Below are positions 8,413 to 16,894 of a stretch of DNA of 39,480 nt, piece by piece. Origin of the DNA: Robinsoniella sp. (GTDB lineage Bacteria > Bacillota > Clostridia > Lachnospirales > Lachnospiraceae); the NCBI GenBank assembly GCA_023664735.1, contig JAMPFB010000001.1, positions 133,224 through 172,703 of the forward strand. Reading direction: 5' to 3'. The notes under the pieces were generated by a model. The model saw only the letters and a list, made by a program, of their open reading frames with translations. It was not told where the DNA came from and did no database searches. Made by a program: the position numbers and the translations under genes. Position 1 is the first letter of the stretch, and the number at the start of each line of letters is the position of its first letter.

Positions 8413-10641
8413 ATGCAATCAAATGAGGAGTATTTAGACAATCTGCTAAAAGCAGCAATGGAAAATGAAGAAGAGACGAAACAGCCGGAAAAGGAGACTG
8501 CAGACCCAAATAAGGCATTAAGCCCTGAAGAAATTGCGGCCATGTTTGCCGATGCAGATGGGGCACAGGAAGAAGTAGTAGACCCCAATAAGGCATTAAG
8601 CCCTGAAGAAATTGCGGCTATGTTTGCCGGAGTAGACGGGGTACAGGAAGAAGCAAATGCTGACATGCCTGCAGAGGAAGTGCAGGAAGAGGTATCTATA
8701 GAGGATTTACTGGCAGGGACGGAAGAAATGGAAGCGGTGGAAGAACAGCCGGAAAAAGAAGAAGTAGACCCCAATAAGGCATTAAGCCCCGAAGAGATTG
8801 CGGCTATGTTTGCCGGGACAGACGGGGTACAGGAAGAAGCAAATGCTGACATGCCTGCGGAGGAAGTGCAGGAAGAGGTATCTATAGAGGATTTACTGGC
8901 AGGGACGGAAGAAATGGAAGCGGTGGAAGAACAGCCGGAAAAAGAAGAAGTAGACCCCAATAAGGCATTAAGCCCCGAAGAGATTGCGGCTATGTTTGCC
9001 GAGACAGATGAGGTACAGGAAGAAGCAAATGCTGACATGCTAGCGGAGGAAATACAGGAAGAAGCAAATGCTGATATGCCTGTAGAAGAAATGCAGGAAG
9101 AGGTATCCATAGAGGATTTGCTGGCAGAAACAGAACAAATAGAAGAACAGCCGGAAATTATGGAGGCAGATTCCGAGGAATCTTTGGAAGCGTTATTAGC
9201 GGAATTGGGAAATGCAGAGGGAGTACCGGAAGAGCTGCTGATAGGGCCTGATAATGAAGAGGAGCCGGTGGCAGATTTTTCAGGGTTAGAATCCGGAGAT
9301 ATAGCAGGAGCGTCTTGGGATGATTTGACAGGCGAGGATGACGAGATGGCGGAAATCAATGAACTGCTCAGCCAGTCGGAGAGCGGAAGCATGTTAGATG
9401 ATGATATGCTTGCGCTTTTGGAGAATATGCCGGAGTCTGGAGGCTCCCCACAGACGGAACATACAAATGGCGGAGAGACGGATGAAATTGATATTTTCGC
9501 CATGGATGCCATGGATGAGGAAGAAGAGGAAAGCCATAGGCAGGATTTGCCAGAGCAGGCAGCAGAACCATCCGCAGAAGAAAAGCCAGAGAAAAAGAAA
9601 GAAAAGAAAGAAAAAAAAGAAAAAAAAGGATGGTTTGGAAAAGGCAAAAAGAAAAAAGCACAGGAGAGCGAAGAGTCAAAGAAAGAAAATGCGGAAGAGC
9701 TGTCGGGCATTGAACTGACGGAAGAGGGGCTTCTTGATTTGGCTGCAATAAATGAAGCAGGAGAAATCGGAGAAAAAGATGAAATTCGGGAAAAGGAACC
9801 GAAAAAAAGCGGATTTTTCAGCAATCTTATGGATTTTCTCATGGAAGAGGAAGAAGAGGAAGAGGAGGAGCCAAAGCCGGAGAAGAAGAATAAGAAGGAA
9901 AAGAAGGGCAAAAAGAAAGCAAAATCCGGAAATGGTCCTGCAAGTGAAGAAAACGAAGCTATTTTAGACGAGTTAGAAGAAGAAGATAAAAAGAATAAGA
10001 AAAAGAAAAAGCCCAAAAAGGTCAAAAAGCAGCCTAAAGAGAAAAATCAGGAAGAGCCTTCTAAAGAGGACGGAAAGAAGCTGCCTAAAAAGATGGTCAT
10101 TCGGATTTTTGTTATGTGCTTCTCGGTAATGATTTTGCTCATCATACCGGCTATGCTGCTTCCGGAAGTATTTTCACTGCGAGATGCAAGAAAAGCTTAT
10201 TATAATGAAGACTATAAAACCGCATATGAGAATCTGCTGGGCAAAAGCTTAAATAGCAGTGACAGCCTGCTGCTGGAAAAAGCAACGATTCTTATGAGAC
10301 TGCAAAGAAAATATGATTCCTTTGTGAACTATCATAAAATGGGAAAAGAAACGGAAGCCCTGAATGCACTATTAGAAGGGTGTAGTTTGTATATTCAGCT
10401 TGAACCTCAGGCGCAGGAACAAGGCATTTCCAATGAACTATCTCAGATTCGTCAGGATCTTTTGGACAATCTGGAATATTTGTATGGAGTAACGGAGGAT
10501 CAGGCAGGCGTACTGATTTCCATTGAGGATGATGCGGTCTATACAGAAGAAGTGGAAAGAATAGCTGGAAGCAATGATGAAATTACCGGCGGAAGCATTC
10601 CGGCTTATCGTTCCGATGAGAGCGGAAAGACGGAAGAGTAG
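8413..10641 (+). CDS. Acidic repeat protein with four FliM-like LSPEEIAAMF motifs and one membrane helix
   Basis: I do not recognise this 742-residue protein as a named family. The N-terminal third carries DPNKALSPEEIAAMFA at about residues 31, 57, 119 and 181, alternating with EEVSIEDLLA motifs. The first motif resembles the N-terminal LSQEEIDALL segment of FliM/FliY, which binds phospho-CheY. A Glu-rich section and Lys-rich blocks (KKEKKEKKEKK) follow. One membrane helix (about 561-583) leads to a helical, TPR-like C-terminal region (about 595-720). No signal peptide is seen, so the acidic part is probably cytoplasmic and the C-terminus outside. The ribosome site is TAGGAGG. Confidence 0.7.
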   Translation: MQSNEEYLDNLLKAAMENEEETKQPEKETADPNKALSPEEIAAMFADADGAQEEVVDPNKALSPEEIAAMFAGVDGVQEEANADMPAEEVQEEVSIEDLLAGTEEMEAVEEQPEKEEVDPNKALSPEEIAAMFAGTDGVQEEANADMPAEEVQEEVSIEDLLAGTEEMEAVEEQPEKEEVDPNKALSPEEIAAMFAETDEVQEEANADMLAEEIQEEANADMPVEEMQEEVSIEDLLAETEQIEEQPEIMEADSEESLEALLAELGNAEGVPEELLIGPDNEEEPVADFSGLESGDIAGASWDDLTGEDDEMAEINELLSQSESGSMLDDDMLALLENMPESGGSPQTEHTNGGETDEIDIFAMDAMDEEEEESHRQDLPEQAAEPSAEEKPEKKKEKKEKKEKKGWFGKGKKKKAQESEESKKENAEELSGIELTEEGLLDLAAINEAGEIGEKDEIREKEPKKSGFFSNLMDFLMEEEEEEEEEPKPEKKNKKEKKGKKKAKSGNGPASEENEAILDELEEEDKKNKKKKKPKKVKKQPKEKNQEEPSKEDGKKLPKKMVIRIFVMCFSVMILLIIPAMLLPEVFSLRDARKAYYNEDYKTAYENLLGKSLNSSDSLLLEKATILMRLQRKYDSFVNYHKMGKETEALNALLEGCSLYIQLEPQAQEQGISNELSQIRQDLLDNLEYLYGVTEDQAGVLISIEDDAVYTEEVERIAGSNDEITGGSIPAYRSDESGKTEE
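8581..9030 (+). repeat. In-frame 186-bp tandem repeats within the acidic protein gene
   Basis: The GACCCC that begins each DPNKALSPEEIAAMFA unit recurs at 8581, 8767 and 8953, exactly 186 bp (62 codons) apart, with nearly identical DNA between. An older, shorter unit starts at 8503, 78 bp upstream. The near-identity suggests recent duplication by slippage or unequal recombination, always in frame. Confidence 0.9.
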
Positions 10642-10731
10642 ATTAGGAAAAAACAGGCTTTGGAGTACAATCCCAAGCTGTTGGAAGGAAAAGAATGCGA
10701 GCTATGCAGGAGAATCTGGGAGAGACAGAAT

Positions 10732-11349
10732 ATGATAGCAATCATTGATTATGATGCAGGAAACATAAAAAGTGTAGAAAAGGCATTGCAGGCTCTTGGG
10801 CAGGAAGCAGTGACTACCAGAGACAGGGACAGGATTTTACATGCGGATAAAGTCATATTGCCGGGAGTAGGCGCCTTTGGGGATGCAATGGAAAAGATTC
10901 ATAAGTATGGGCTGTATGAAGTCATTCATCAGGTGGTGGAGCAAAAGACCCCTTTTCTTGGTATTTGTCTGGGACTGCAGCTTTTGTTTGAAAGAAGTGA
11001 AGAAAGCAGGGGCGTGGAAGGGCTTTCCATATTAAAAGGGGAAATTTTAAGAATACCGGACAAACAGGATTTGAAGATTCCTCATATTGGCTGGAATTCC
11101 TTAAGGTTTCCAAATGCTGGAAGGCTGTTTCGGGGAATACCGGAAGAAGCCTATGTATATTTTGTCCATTCCTATTATTTAAAAGCAAAAGAAGAAGAAA
11201 TTGTAACAGCAACAACAGAATATGGTACACTGATTCATGCTTCCGTTGAAAAGGACAATGTGTTTGCCTGCCAGTTCCATCCAGAAAAAAGCTCGGCGGT
11301 GGGGCTGCAAATCTTGAAAAATTTTATTGAGACAGGCAGGGAGGAATAA
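10732..11349 (+). CDS. hisH: Imidazole glycerol phosphate synthase, glutaminase subunit HisH
   Basis: HisH releases ammonia from glutamine and passes it to HisF in histidine biosynthesis. The product is 205 residues, the normal size. The class I amidotransferase triad is visible: C79 (LGICLG), H183 and E185 (QFHPEKS). The ATG at 10732 is chosen because [11 protein letters not shown] is the conserved beginning, with GGGAGAG upstream; the longer frame from 10660 adds 24 unrelated residues. It is followed by hisF after 2 nt. No other his genes are in view. Confidence 0.95.
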   Translation: MIAIIDYDAGNIKSVEKALQALGQEAVTTRDRDRILHADKVILPGVGAFGDAMEKIHKYGLYEVIHQVVEQKTPFLGICLGLQLLFERSEESRGVEGLSILKGEILRIPDKQDLKIPHIGWNSLRFPNAGRLFRGIPEEAYVYFVHSYYLKAKEEEIVTATTEYGTLIHASVEKDNVFACQFHPEKSSAVGLQILKNFIETGREE

Positions 11350-11351
11350 GT

Positions 11352-12113
11352 ATGCATACAAAAAGGATTATCCCATGTCTGGACGTACATGGAGGCAGGG
11401 TGGTAAAGGGCGTCAACTTCGTGAATTTAAAGGATGCCGGCGATCCGGTGGAAATTGCAGAAGCTTATGACAAGGCAGGGGCGGATGAATTGGTATTTTT
11501 GGACATTACCGCCTCAAGCGATGCCAGAAATACTGTGGTGGATATGGTAAGGAAGGTGGCGGAAAAGGTATTTATTCCCTTTACTGTAGGCGGCGGCATA
11601 CGGACGGTGGAAGATTTTAAAGCGCTGCTTCGGGAAGGCGCAGATAAAATTTCCATCAATTCTTCTGCTATCAATCGTCCGGCTCTTATTAGCGAGGCGG
11701 CGGATAAGTTTGGAAGCCAGTGCGTAGTAGTTGCCATTGATGCAAAAAAACGGGCGGATGGAAGCGGATGGAACATCTACAAAAACGGCGGCAGGGTTGA
11801 TGTGGGAATCGATGCGGTGGAATGGGCAATAAAAGCATGTGAGCTGGGAGCCGGGGAAATCCTGTTGACAAGCATGGATTGCGATGGAACCAAGGCGGGC
11901 TATGATATTGAGCTTACAAGGACTATTTCCGAAAATGTATCCATTCCGGTCATTGCTTCCGGAGGAGCCGGGGAATTGTCCCATTTTTATGATGCATTGA
12001 CGGAAGGAGGAGCAGAGGCGGCACTGGCGGCTTCTTTGTTCCATTTTAATGAGCTGTCTGTGAAACAGGTAAAAAAATATTTAAGGCAAAGGGACGTTTC
12101 CGTAAGATTATAA
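11352..12113 (+). CDS. hisF: Imidazole glycerol phosphate synthase, cyclase subunit HisF
   Basis: HisF is the TIM-barrel synthase that combines ammonia from HisH with PRFAR to yield imidazole glycerol phosphate and AICAR. It is 253 residues, full length. The catalytic aspartates D11 (PCLDVHGG) and D130 (VVVAID) are present, as is the phosphate-binding VGGGIR. The ribosome site GGGAGGAA lies inside the 3' end of hisH, indicating coupled translation. Confidence 0.97.
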   Translation: MHTKRIIPCLDVHGGRVVKGVNFVNLKDAGDPVEIAEAYDKAGADELVFLDITASSDARNTVVDMVRKVAEKVFIPFTVGGGIRTVEDFKALLREGADKISINSSAINRPALISEAADKFGSQCVVVAIDAKKRADGSGWNIYKNGGRVDVGIDAVEWAIKACELGAGEILLTSMDCDGTKAGYDIELTRTISENVSIPVIASGGAGELSHFYDALTEGGAEAALAASLFHFNELSVKQVKKYLRQRDVSVRL

Positions 12114-12148
12114 TGTAATTTGGTTTAAAGCAACTGGAAGGAGAAAAT

Positions 12149-12826
12149 ATGGCAGCAATAAGCAATGACTGGTTAGAACCGCTTACGCCGGAATTCCATA
12201 AGGAGTATTATAAAAAATTATTTATGAAAATCAAGGAGGAATACAGCACCCATGTGATTTTCCCTCCAGCAGATGATATATTTAATGCCTTTCATTTTAC
12301 ACCCCTTCATGAAGTAAAGGCTGTGATTATCGGGCAGGATCCATACCATAATGTAGGGCAGGCACATGGACTTTGCTTTTCCGTAAAGCCGGATGTGGAG
12401 ATTCCACCGTCCTTAGTAAATATTTATAAGGAGCTTCAGGATGATCTTGGCTGTTATATACCCAATAACGGCTATCTGGTAAAATGGGCAAAACAGGGAG
12501 TGCTTATGTTAAATACTGTGCTTACCGTTCGCGCCCATCAGGCAAATTCCCACAGAGGGCTAGGCTGGGAGCAGTTTACGGATGCTGCTATTGAAGTGCT
12601 AAATAAAGAGGACAGACCCATTGTGTTCATTTTATGGGGAAGCCCTGCCCAAAAGAAAAAAGCAATGCTGAACAATCCAAACCATTTGATTTTAGAGGCG
12701 CCCCATCCAAGCCCTTTATCTGCTTACCGGGGATTTTTCGGAAGCAGGCCCTTTAGTAAGACTAATGCATTTTTAAAGGAGCATGGAGTGGAAGAGATTG
12801 ACTGGCAGATTGAGAATGTTGAATGA
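12149..12826 (+). CDS. ung: Uracil-DNA glycosylase (family 1)
   Basis: Ung excises uracil from DNA as the first step of base-excision repair. The 225-residue product has the water-activating motif GQDPYH (D64), the uracil-binding region, and the DNA-intercalation motif [11 protein letters not shown] (H186). The ribosome site is GGAAGGAGAAA. It follows hisF by 35 nt and may be co-transcribed. Confidence 0.97.
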   Translation: MAAISNDWLEPLTPEFHKEYYKKLFMKIKEEYSTHVIFPPADDIFNAFHFTPLHEVKAVIIGQDPYHNVGQAHGLCFSVKPDVEIPPSLVNIYKELQDDLGCYIPNNGYLVKWAKQGVLMLNTVLTVRAHQANSHRGLGWEQFTDAAIEVLNKEDRPIVFILWGSPAQKKKAMLNNPNHLILEAPHPSPLSAYRGFFGSRPFSKTNAFLKEHGVEEIDWQIENVE

Positions 12827-12907
12827 GAAAAAATGCTGAAAGAAAACAGTAAAAAACAGATAAGCACTATCTGAAAAAATAGAAACATATGAGGAGAGAA
12901 AGAAAAA

Positions 12908-14179
12908 ATGAAAAAAGTACCATTTGTAACAAAAGAACAACTGGATGAGATAATAAAAACTTATCCCACTCCATTTCACATTTATGATGAAAAGGGAATC
13001 CGGAACAATGCCAAAGCCTTGAAGGAGGCATTTTCGTGGAATAAGGGCTTTAAGGAGTTTTTTGCTGTAAAGGCGACTCCAAACCCGTTTTTGATTGATA
13101 TACTGAGGGAATACGGCTGCGGCTGCGATTGTTCTTCCATGACAGAGCTTATGCTCTCTAATGGAATGGGAGTAAAAGGAGAGGACATTATGTTTTCTTC
13201 CAATGCAACTCCGGCAAGTGAATTTGCTTATGCGGCTCAAATCGGCGCTACCATCAATTTAGATGACTTTACCCATATCGAATTTCTGGAAAAGACACTT
13301 GGTAAGCTGCCTGAAACTTTAAGCTGTCGCTATAATCCGGGGGGAGTCTTTAAAATCAGCACAGACATTATGGACAATCCGGGTGATGCCAAGTATGGTT
13401 TTACTACAGATCAGCTATTTGAAGGCTTTCGTATTTTAAAGGAAAAGGGAGTGAAACGATTCGGGCTTCATTCCTTCCTTGCAAGCAATACAGTGACTAA
13501 CGAATATTATCCGGTTTTGGCAAGAACCCTTTTTGAGACGGCAGTCCGGTTAAAGGAGGAAGTAGGAGTTTCCTTAAGCTTCATCAATCTGTCCGGCGGC
13601 ATTGGAATCCCATACAGTCCGGAGCAGGAGCCAAATGACATTAAAGTAATCGGGGAAGGCGTAAGAAAGGTATATGAAGAAATCCTTGTGCCGGCAGGTC
13701 TCTCTGATGTGGCGATTTATACAGAGCTTGGAAGGTTCATGATGGGACCTTATGGGCATCTTGTTACTACGGCAATCCACGAAAAGCATACCCATAAGGA
13801 GTATATCGGCTGTGATGCCTGTGCCGTGAATTTAATGCGTCCTGCTATGTATGGCGCTTATCATCACATTACCGTTATGGGAAAAGAACAGGAGCCATGC
13901 GACCATAAATATGATGTTACCGGCTCCCTATGCGAAAATAATGATAAATTTGCCATTGACAGAATGCTTCCAAAGATTGACATAGGCGACCTGCTTGTCA
14001 TCCATGACACAGGTGCTCACGGTTTTGCCATGGGATATAATTATAACGGAAAATTAAAATCCGCAGAGCTTTTATTAAAGGAAGATGGCAGCGTGCAGTT
14101 GATTCGCCGGGCAGAAACGCCAAAGGACTATTTTGCAACCTTTGACTGCTTTGATATTTATAAGAAAATGGGATTTTAA
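12908..14179 (+). CDS. lysA: Diaminopimelate decarboxylase-type PLP enzyme
   Basis: A 423-residue fold-type III PLP decarboxylase. The cofactor lysine is K55 (FFAVKATPNP). The alanine-racemase-like barrel is followed by a beta domain, with GSLCENNDKFA near residue 338 matching the conserved CExxD substrate motif of diaminopimelate decarboxylases. It would make lysine from meso-diaminopimelate. A related ornithine/arginine-type or carboxynorspermidine decarboxylase is a less likely alternative. The ribosome site is GAGGAGAG. No lysine riboswitch fits in the 81-nt gap upstream. Confidence 0.85.
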   Translation: MKKVPFVTKEQLDEIIKTYPTPFHIYDEKGIRNNAKALKEAFSWNKGFKEFFAVKATPNPFLIDILREYGCGCDCSSMTELMLSNGMGVKGEDIMFSSNATPASEFAYAAQIGATINLDDFTHIEFLEKTLGKLPETLSCRYNPGGVFKISTDIMDNPGDAKYGFTTDQLFEGFRILKEKGVKRFGLHSFLASNTVTNEYYPVLARTLFETAVRLKEEVGVSLSFINLSGGIGIPYSPEQEPNDIKVIGEGVRKVYEEILVPAGLSDVAIYTELGRFMMGPYGHLVTTAIHEKHTHKEYIGCDACAVNLMRPAMYGAYHHITVMGKEQEPCDHKYDVTGSLCENNDKFAIDRMLPKIDIGDLLVIHDTGAHGFAMGYNYNGKLKSAELLLKEDGSVQLIRRAETPKDYFATFDCFDIYKKMGF

Positions 14180-14346
14180 TGCTGATAAAGCTTTTGGAAT
14201 GGGTATTTTTTAATTATAATTTATTTTGGTGATGTAAAGCCGGAGAACCGGATTGTGGTGCAATATATGTCTAGAGAGGTGAAGGGGAAGCATGAAAGGG
14301 AAAAGGCGGGATTGAGTGCTTCTCTTTATATAAGAAGGGAAAAGGC

Positions 14347-15120
14347 ATGGAAATCTTTCAGAGTGATACGAATATTGTTCCTCTTGTATATACAGCAAGG
14401 GTATCTGACGAAGAATATACAAAGAAGATTATGGGCTTTGGCATTGAGAGTCCGGATGAAAATCTGGTAAAATACTATGATGATATTACAGAAGAAATTT
14501 TAACAAAGTATTTTATGGTAAAAAAATGCCCCGGAAAGCATATCTGGTACGGAGAATGGGAAAACCATAGAAGAATTGTAATTAAATTGTACTGCTTTTA
14601 TTCTTATGAAGTGATATTTGGCTATAATTATGATTTTATTCCGATTTTGAATAAGCAGGATAAATTTATTTATCATAGGACAGAGAAAGCGGTTGATTTG
14701 GATGTAAAAGATTTCTATATCAATCATATAAATTATGAACCTGACAATTTGACGCATATGGAGAGCTTTCATATCCGCAGAAAATATGAACTTCCAGTAT
14801 TTGGCTGCAGGCAGGAATTGGACTTTGCCAAAAAATACATTGGGGACTGTGTGCGTACAAATATTCCCTTCATGCAGGATTTCTTTGAAAAATATAAAAC
14901 GGATTGGGATGTAATAGCTTTTTTGGATTATATCATTCAGAACGGAAGTCATTTTGAGAGCTATAGATATATCTGGACGAAAGCCTTTTTGTATGCCAGG
15001 CTTCAGGAAATGGAAAAGGCGATGGAAACTATGGATTTTTATTATAAGGCTTACTATAAGGGAAGGGAGATTCCAGAAAAGGTAATTCAGAAATTAAAGG
15101 ATGTATATGAAATGGATTGA
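14347..15120 (+). CDS. Hypothetical cytoplasmic protein rich in Tyr and Phe
   Basis: Not recognised. The 257-residue product has no signal peptide or membrane helix and is unusually rich in Tyr, Phe, Ile and Lys. The N-terminal half looks like alternating strands (GKHIWYGEWENHRRIVIKLYCF). The C-terminal quarter looks helical, possibly TPR-like (SYRYIWTKAFLYARLQEMEKAMETMDFYYKAYYKG). The ribosome site AAGGGAAAAGG is modest. The gene is more AT-rich than lysA upstream. It stands alone between lysA and the toxin-antitoxin pair. Confidence 0.65.
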   Translation: MEIFQSDTNIVPLVYTARVSDEEYTKKIMGFGIESPDENLVKYYDDITEEILTKYFMVKKCPGKHIWYGEWENHRRIVIKLYCFYSYEVIFGYNYDFIPILNKQDKFIYHRTEKAVDLDVKDFYINHINYEPDNLTHMESFHIRRKYELPVFGCRQELDFAKKYIGDCVRTNIPFMQDFFEKYKTDWDVIAFLDYIIQNGSHFESYRYIWTKAFLYARLQEMEKAMETMDFYYKAYYKGREIPEKVIQKLKDVYEMD

Positions 15121-15219
15121 TAGAATATTTCATAGAATATGAATAATACTATTCCCATAAATATTGCAATTATTACAAGGGAAAATGTTACTGTTATAAT
15201 AATATAAGTTTTAAATTTC

Positions 15220-15293
15220 TTGACTATTATCTTATAGTTAACATATAATATAAGTATGATAAAAGGTACGGTTTTTAGTACGGAAAGAGGTAC
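15220..15293 (+). promoter_or_regulatory. Promoter and GTAC operator array of the toxin-antitoxin pair
   Basis: TTGACT (15220-15225), 18-nt spacer, TATAAT (15244-15249). Downstream are three GTAC cores at 15266, 15278 and 15290, spaced exactly 12 bp apart, the last one just before the antitoxin start. The E. coli YefM operator uses TGTACA-cored palindromes with a 12-bp centre-to-centre spacing. Autoregulation by the antitoxin-toxin complex is therefore a well-grounded inference. Confidence 0.75.
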
Positions 15294-15296
15294 ACT

Positions 15297-15554
15297 ATGA
15301 TTGCAACAAAACAGATGGATGTAAGAGCAAATATTAAAAAATATTTTGATATGGCATTTGATGGTGAGCCGGTAATAGTGTCTCGTAAGGAGAATAAAAA
15401 TGTTGTCATTATATCTGAAGCAGAATATAACGAATTAGCAAAAGCTAAAAAGAATGCGGAATATTTAGCAAAGTTGAATAAGGCAGATGAACAGATAAAA
15501 AACGGGCAGGTAGTTACGAAAACTATGGATGAACTTCTGGCAATGGAGGATTAG
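15297..15554 (+). CDS. Phd/YefM-family antitoxin
   Basis: An 85-residue antitoxin. The N-terminal half has the Phd/YefM DNA-binding dimer fold (ATKQMDVRANIKKYFDMAFDGEPVIVSRKENKNVVIISEAEYNEL). The C-terminal segment (about 55-85) is the likely flexible toxin-binding tail. It neutralises the toxin encoded 3 nt downstream and probably represses the pair's promoter. The ribosome site is AAAGAGG. Confidence 0.92.
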   Translation: MIATKQMDVRANIKKYFDMAFDGEPVIVSRKENKNVVIISEAEYNELAKAKKNAEYLAKLNKADEQIKNGQVVTKTMDELLAMED

Positions 15555-15557
15555 TTT

Positions 15558-15821
15558 ATGAAAATCGCTTTTGCAGAAGATGGATGGAGTGAATACCTCT
15601 ATTGGCAGACTCAGGATAAAAAGATAGTAAAGAAGATAAATCAATTATTGCAAAGCATAGAGCGAGATGGAGCGTTACAGGGAATAGGAAAACCAGAACC
15701 ATTAAAATATGGAAAGTCTGGAACGTTTAGTAGACGAATAGATGAAGCAAATCGATTGGTTTATGAGGTGTCTGATAATCAAATAATTGTGAAATCTTGC
15801 AAAGGTCATTATAATGATTGA
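15558..15821 (+). CDS. YoeB/Txe-family mRNA interferase toxin
   Basis: An 87-residue RelE-superfamily toxin of the YoeB type, which cleaves mRNA on the ribosome. Residues matching the E. coli YoeB active site are kept, shifted by one: E47 (KPEPL), R66 (NRLVY), H84 and Y85 (KGHYND). All key residues are intact, so the toxin is probably functional. It lies 3 nt after the antitoxin and ends at a terminator that starts on its stop codon. Confidence 0.93.
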   Translation: MKIAFAEDGWSEYLYWQTQDKKIVKKINQLLQSIERDGALQGIGKPEPLKYGKSGTFSRRIDEANRLVYEVSDNQIIVKSCKGHYND

Positions 15822-15857
15822 TATAGGGATTGAGATAGTCAATCCCTATATTTGAAT
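15821..15857 (+). terminator. Rho-independent terminator of the toxin-antitoxin operon
   Basis: A 13-bp perfect stem (ATATAGGGATTGA with its complement at 15839-15851), 5-nt loop, followed by TTGAATTT. It overlaps the last base of the toxin stop codon. Confidence 0.85.
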
Positions 15858-15871
15858 TTGGAAAAGTAAAA

Positions 15872-15895
15872 GTAACAGTTCAGCCCATAGGCGCA
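15872..15895 (+). repeat. Solo left end of the palindromic repeat
   Basis: It begins GTAACAGTTCAGCCCATAGG and runs into GCGCAAAGCAGC. It matches the left ends of the copies at 16895 and 17793 but has no core or right arm. Confidence 0.7.
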
Positions 15896-15964
15896 AAGCA
15901 GCACAAATGGAAGCCGCAGATTAACCACCCAATAACCATTAAGGTTAAGAATAGATGTTCATAC

Positions 15965-15997
15965 AAAAAGACCTTACAAATCCTAGGATTTATAAGG
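15965..15997 (-). terminator. Terminator downstream of tRNA-Leu
   Basis: On the minus strand CCTTATAAATCC pairs with GGATTTGTAAGG (15972-15997), followed by TCTTTTTG. It starts 8 nt after the tRNA 3' end. Confidence 0.8.
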
Positions 15998-16004
15998 CCT
16001 CAAC

Positions 16005-16087
16005 TGCCGGCGATGGGACTTGAACCCATACGTGGTCACCCACAACAGATTTTGAGTCTGCCTCGTCTGCCATTCCGACACGCCGGC
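16005..16087 (-). tRNA. tRNA-Leu (anticodon CAA)
   Basis: Read on the minus strand, the 83-nt gene has acceptor arm GCCGGCG/CGCCGGC, discriminator A, anticodon stem GCAGA/TCTGT with loop CTCAAAA (anticodon CAA, reading UUG), and T-arm GGGTTCAAGTCCC. A long variable arm (GTGGGTGACCAC) marks it as class II. The 3' CCA is not encoded. It is followed by its own terminator and is a single-gene unit. Confidence 0.96.
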
Positions 16088-16255
16088 ATAAAGACTGTAA
16101 ATCATACAGCCGAATATTATAATATCATATCGCTTGCGGTCTTGCAAGGAAAATTTTCAAAAATTTGTAAAATGATAGAAATTTAATGAAAATGCAATAG
16201 AAATATGAGTGTGATTGTGATATTCTGTTAAAGGTACAAATCGGAGGTTAACGAG

Positions 16256-16711
16256 GTGATACATTTTATGAAAAAATCTCATATAATAATTGGAAATATC
16301 ATTCTGTTATTGTGGTATTTTCTTTCTATGACAGGTTTGAAGATTGGAGATAAATACCTAGTAACAAGTGCATTTAAGGAAGAATGGATATTTATGCTTG
16401 TCCCAACTGTTACATTTATTTTATGTTTAACCACAGGAAAAATCGGCAAAAATATACATTTGGCATGGCTAGTAATGTGGTTTATTACCCAGTTTTTAAG
16501 TCATGAATGGTATACTATATTTGGCAGCGGATTTATGGGAGATATGGACAAGAAGATTGCCTATTTTGCAGACTGTATTCAATTGATAAATGTGGACGGA
16601 AGATATGTTCCTGATGTATATCATATAGTATTACATATATTGATAATTGTTGCGTTTGTTATGACATTGCTTTATAAAAAAGATAAGAATACACTTAATA
16701 TTGAAGCGTGA
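16256..16711 (+). CDS. Small membrane protein of unknown function
   Basis: Not recognised. A 151-residue protein with about four membrane helices (roughly 10-26, 43-60, 67-85 and 125-143), a soluble loop between the third and fourth, and a short basic C-terminus. The GTG at 16256 has CGGAGG 8 nt upstream. An ATG at 16268 with GAGGTG upstream is nearly as good. AT-rich relative to the flanking housekeeping genes. It ends before a strong terminator. Confidence 0.65.
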   Translation: MIHFMKKSHIIIGNIILLLWYFLSMTGLKIGDKYLVTSAFKEEWIFMLVPTVTFILCLTTGKIGKNIHLAWLVMWFITQFLSHEWYTIFGSGFMGDMDKKIAYFADCIQLINVDGRYVPDVYHIVLHILIIVAFVMTLLYKKDKNTLNIEA

Positions 16712-16770
16712 AGTTCCCGTTTGTCTAGCTAATTACTGCAACAATCATAACTAAATAGCAACACAGCGTC

Positions 16771-16806
16771 AGAGCGTATAGAAAGCTAATCTATGCGCTC
16801 TTTTTT
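16771..16806 (+). terminator. Rho-independent terminator after the small membrane protein gene
   Basis: A 12-bp perfect stem AGAGCGTATAGA / TCTATGCGCTCT (one G-T pair), 7-nt loop, then TTTTT. Confidence 0.9.
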
Positions 16807-16849
16807 CATGTAAAGGAGCAGAGAAAGCATGAATGACAAAATTATCCGC

Positions 16850-16894
16850 TGCCGTCTCCCACGTCCGTCCGCTAAAGCTCCTACGTCCTCCCAC
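16850..16894 (+). repeat. CCCACGTCCGT-type repeat debris next to a full element
   Basis: CTCCCACGTCCGT and a second CCTCCCACGT are shared with the right flanks of the copies at 1 and 18970 and with the minus-strand copy at 39337. This suggests nested or successive insertions at one site. Confidence 0.5.

Noticed and set aside
8409-10025. A 538-codon open frame on the minus strand
   Set aside because: It is the mirror of the acidic gene at 8413-10641. GAA/GAG/GCA codons read backwards give Ser, Phe and Leu, with no ribosome site or recognisable domain.
12827-12907. Lysine riboswitch before lysA
   Set aside because: The gap is only 81 nt, far shorter than a lysine riboswitch, and shows none of its conserved helices.
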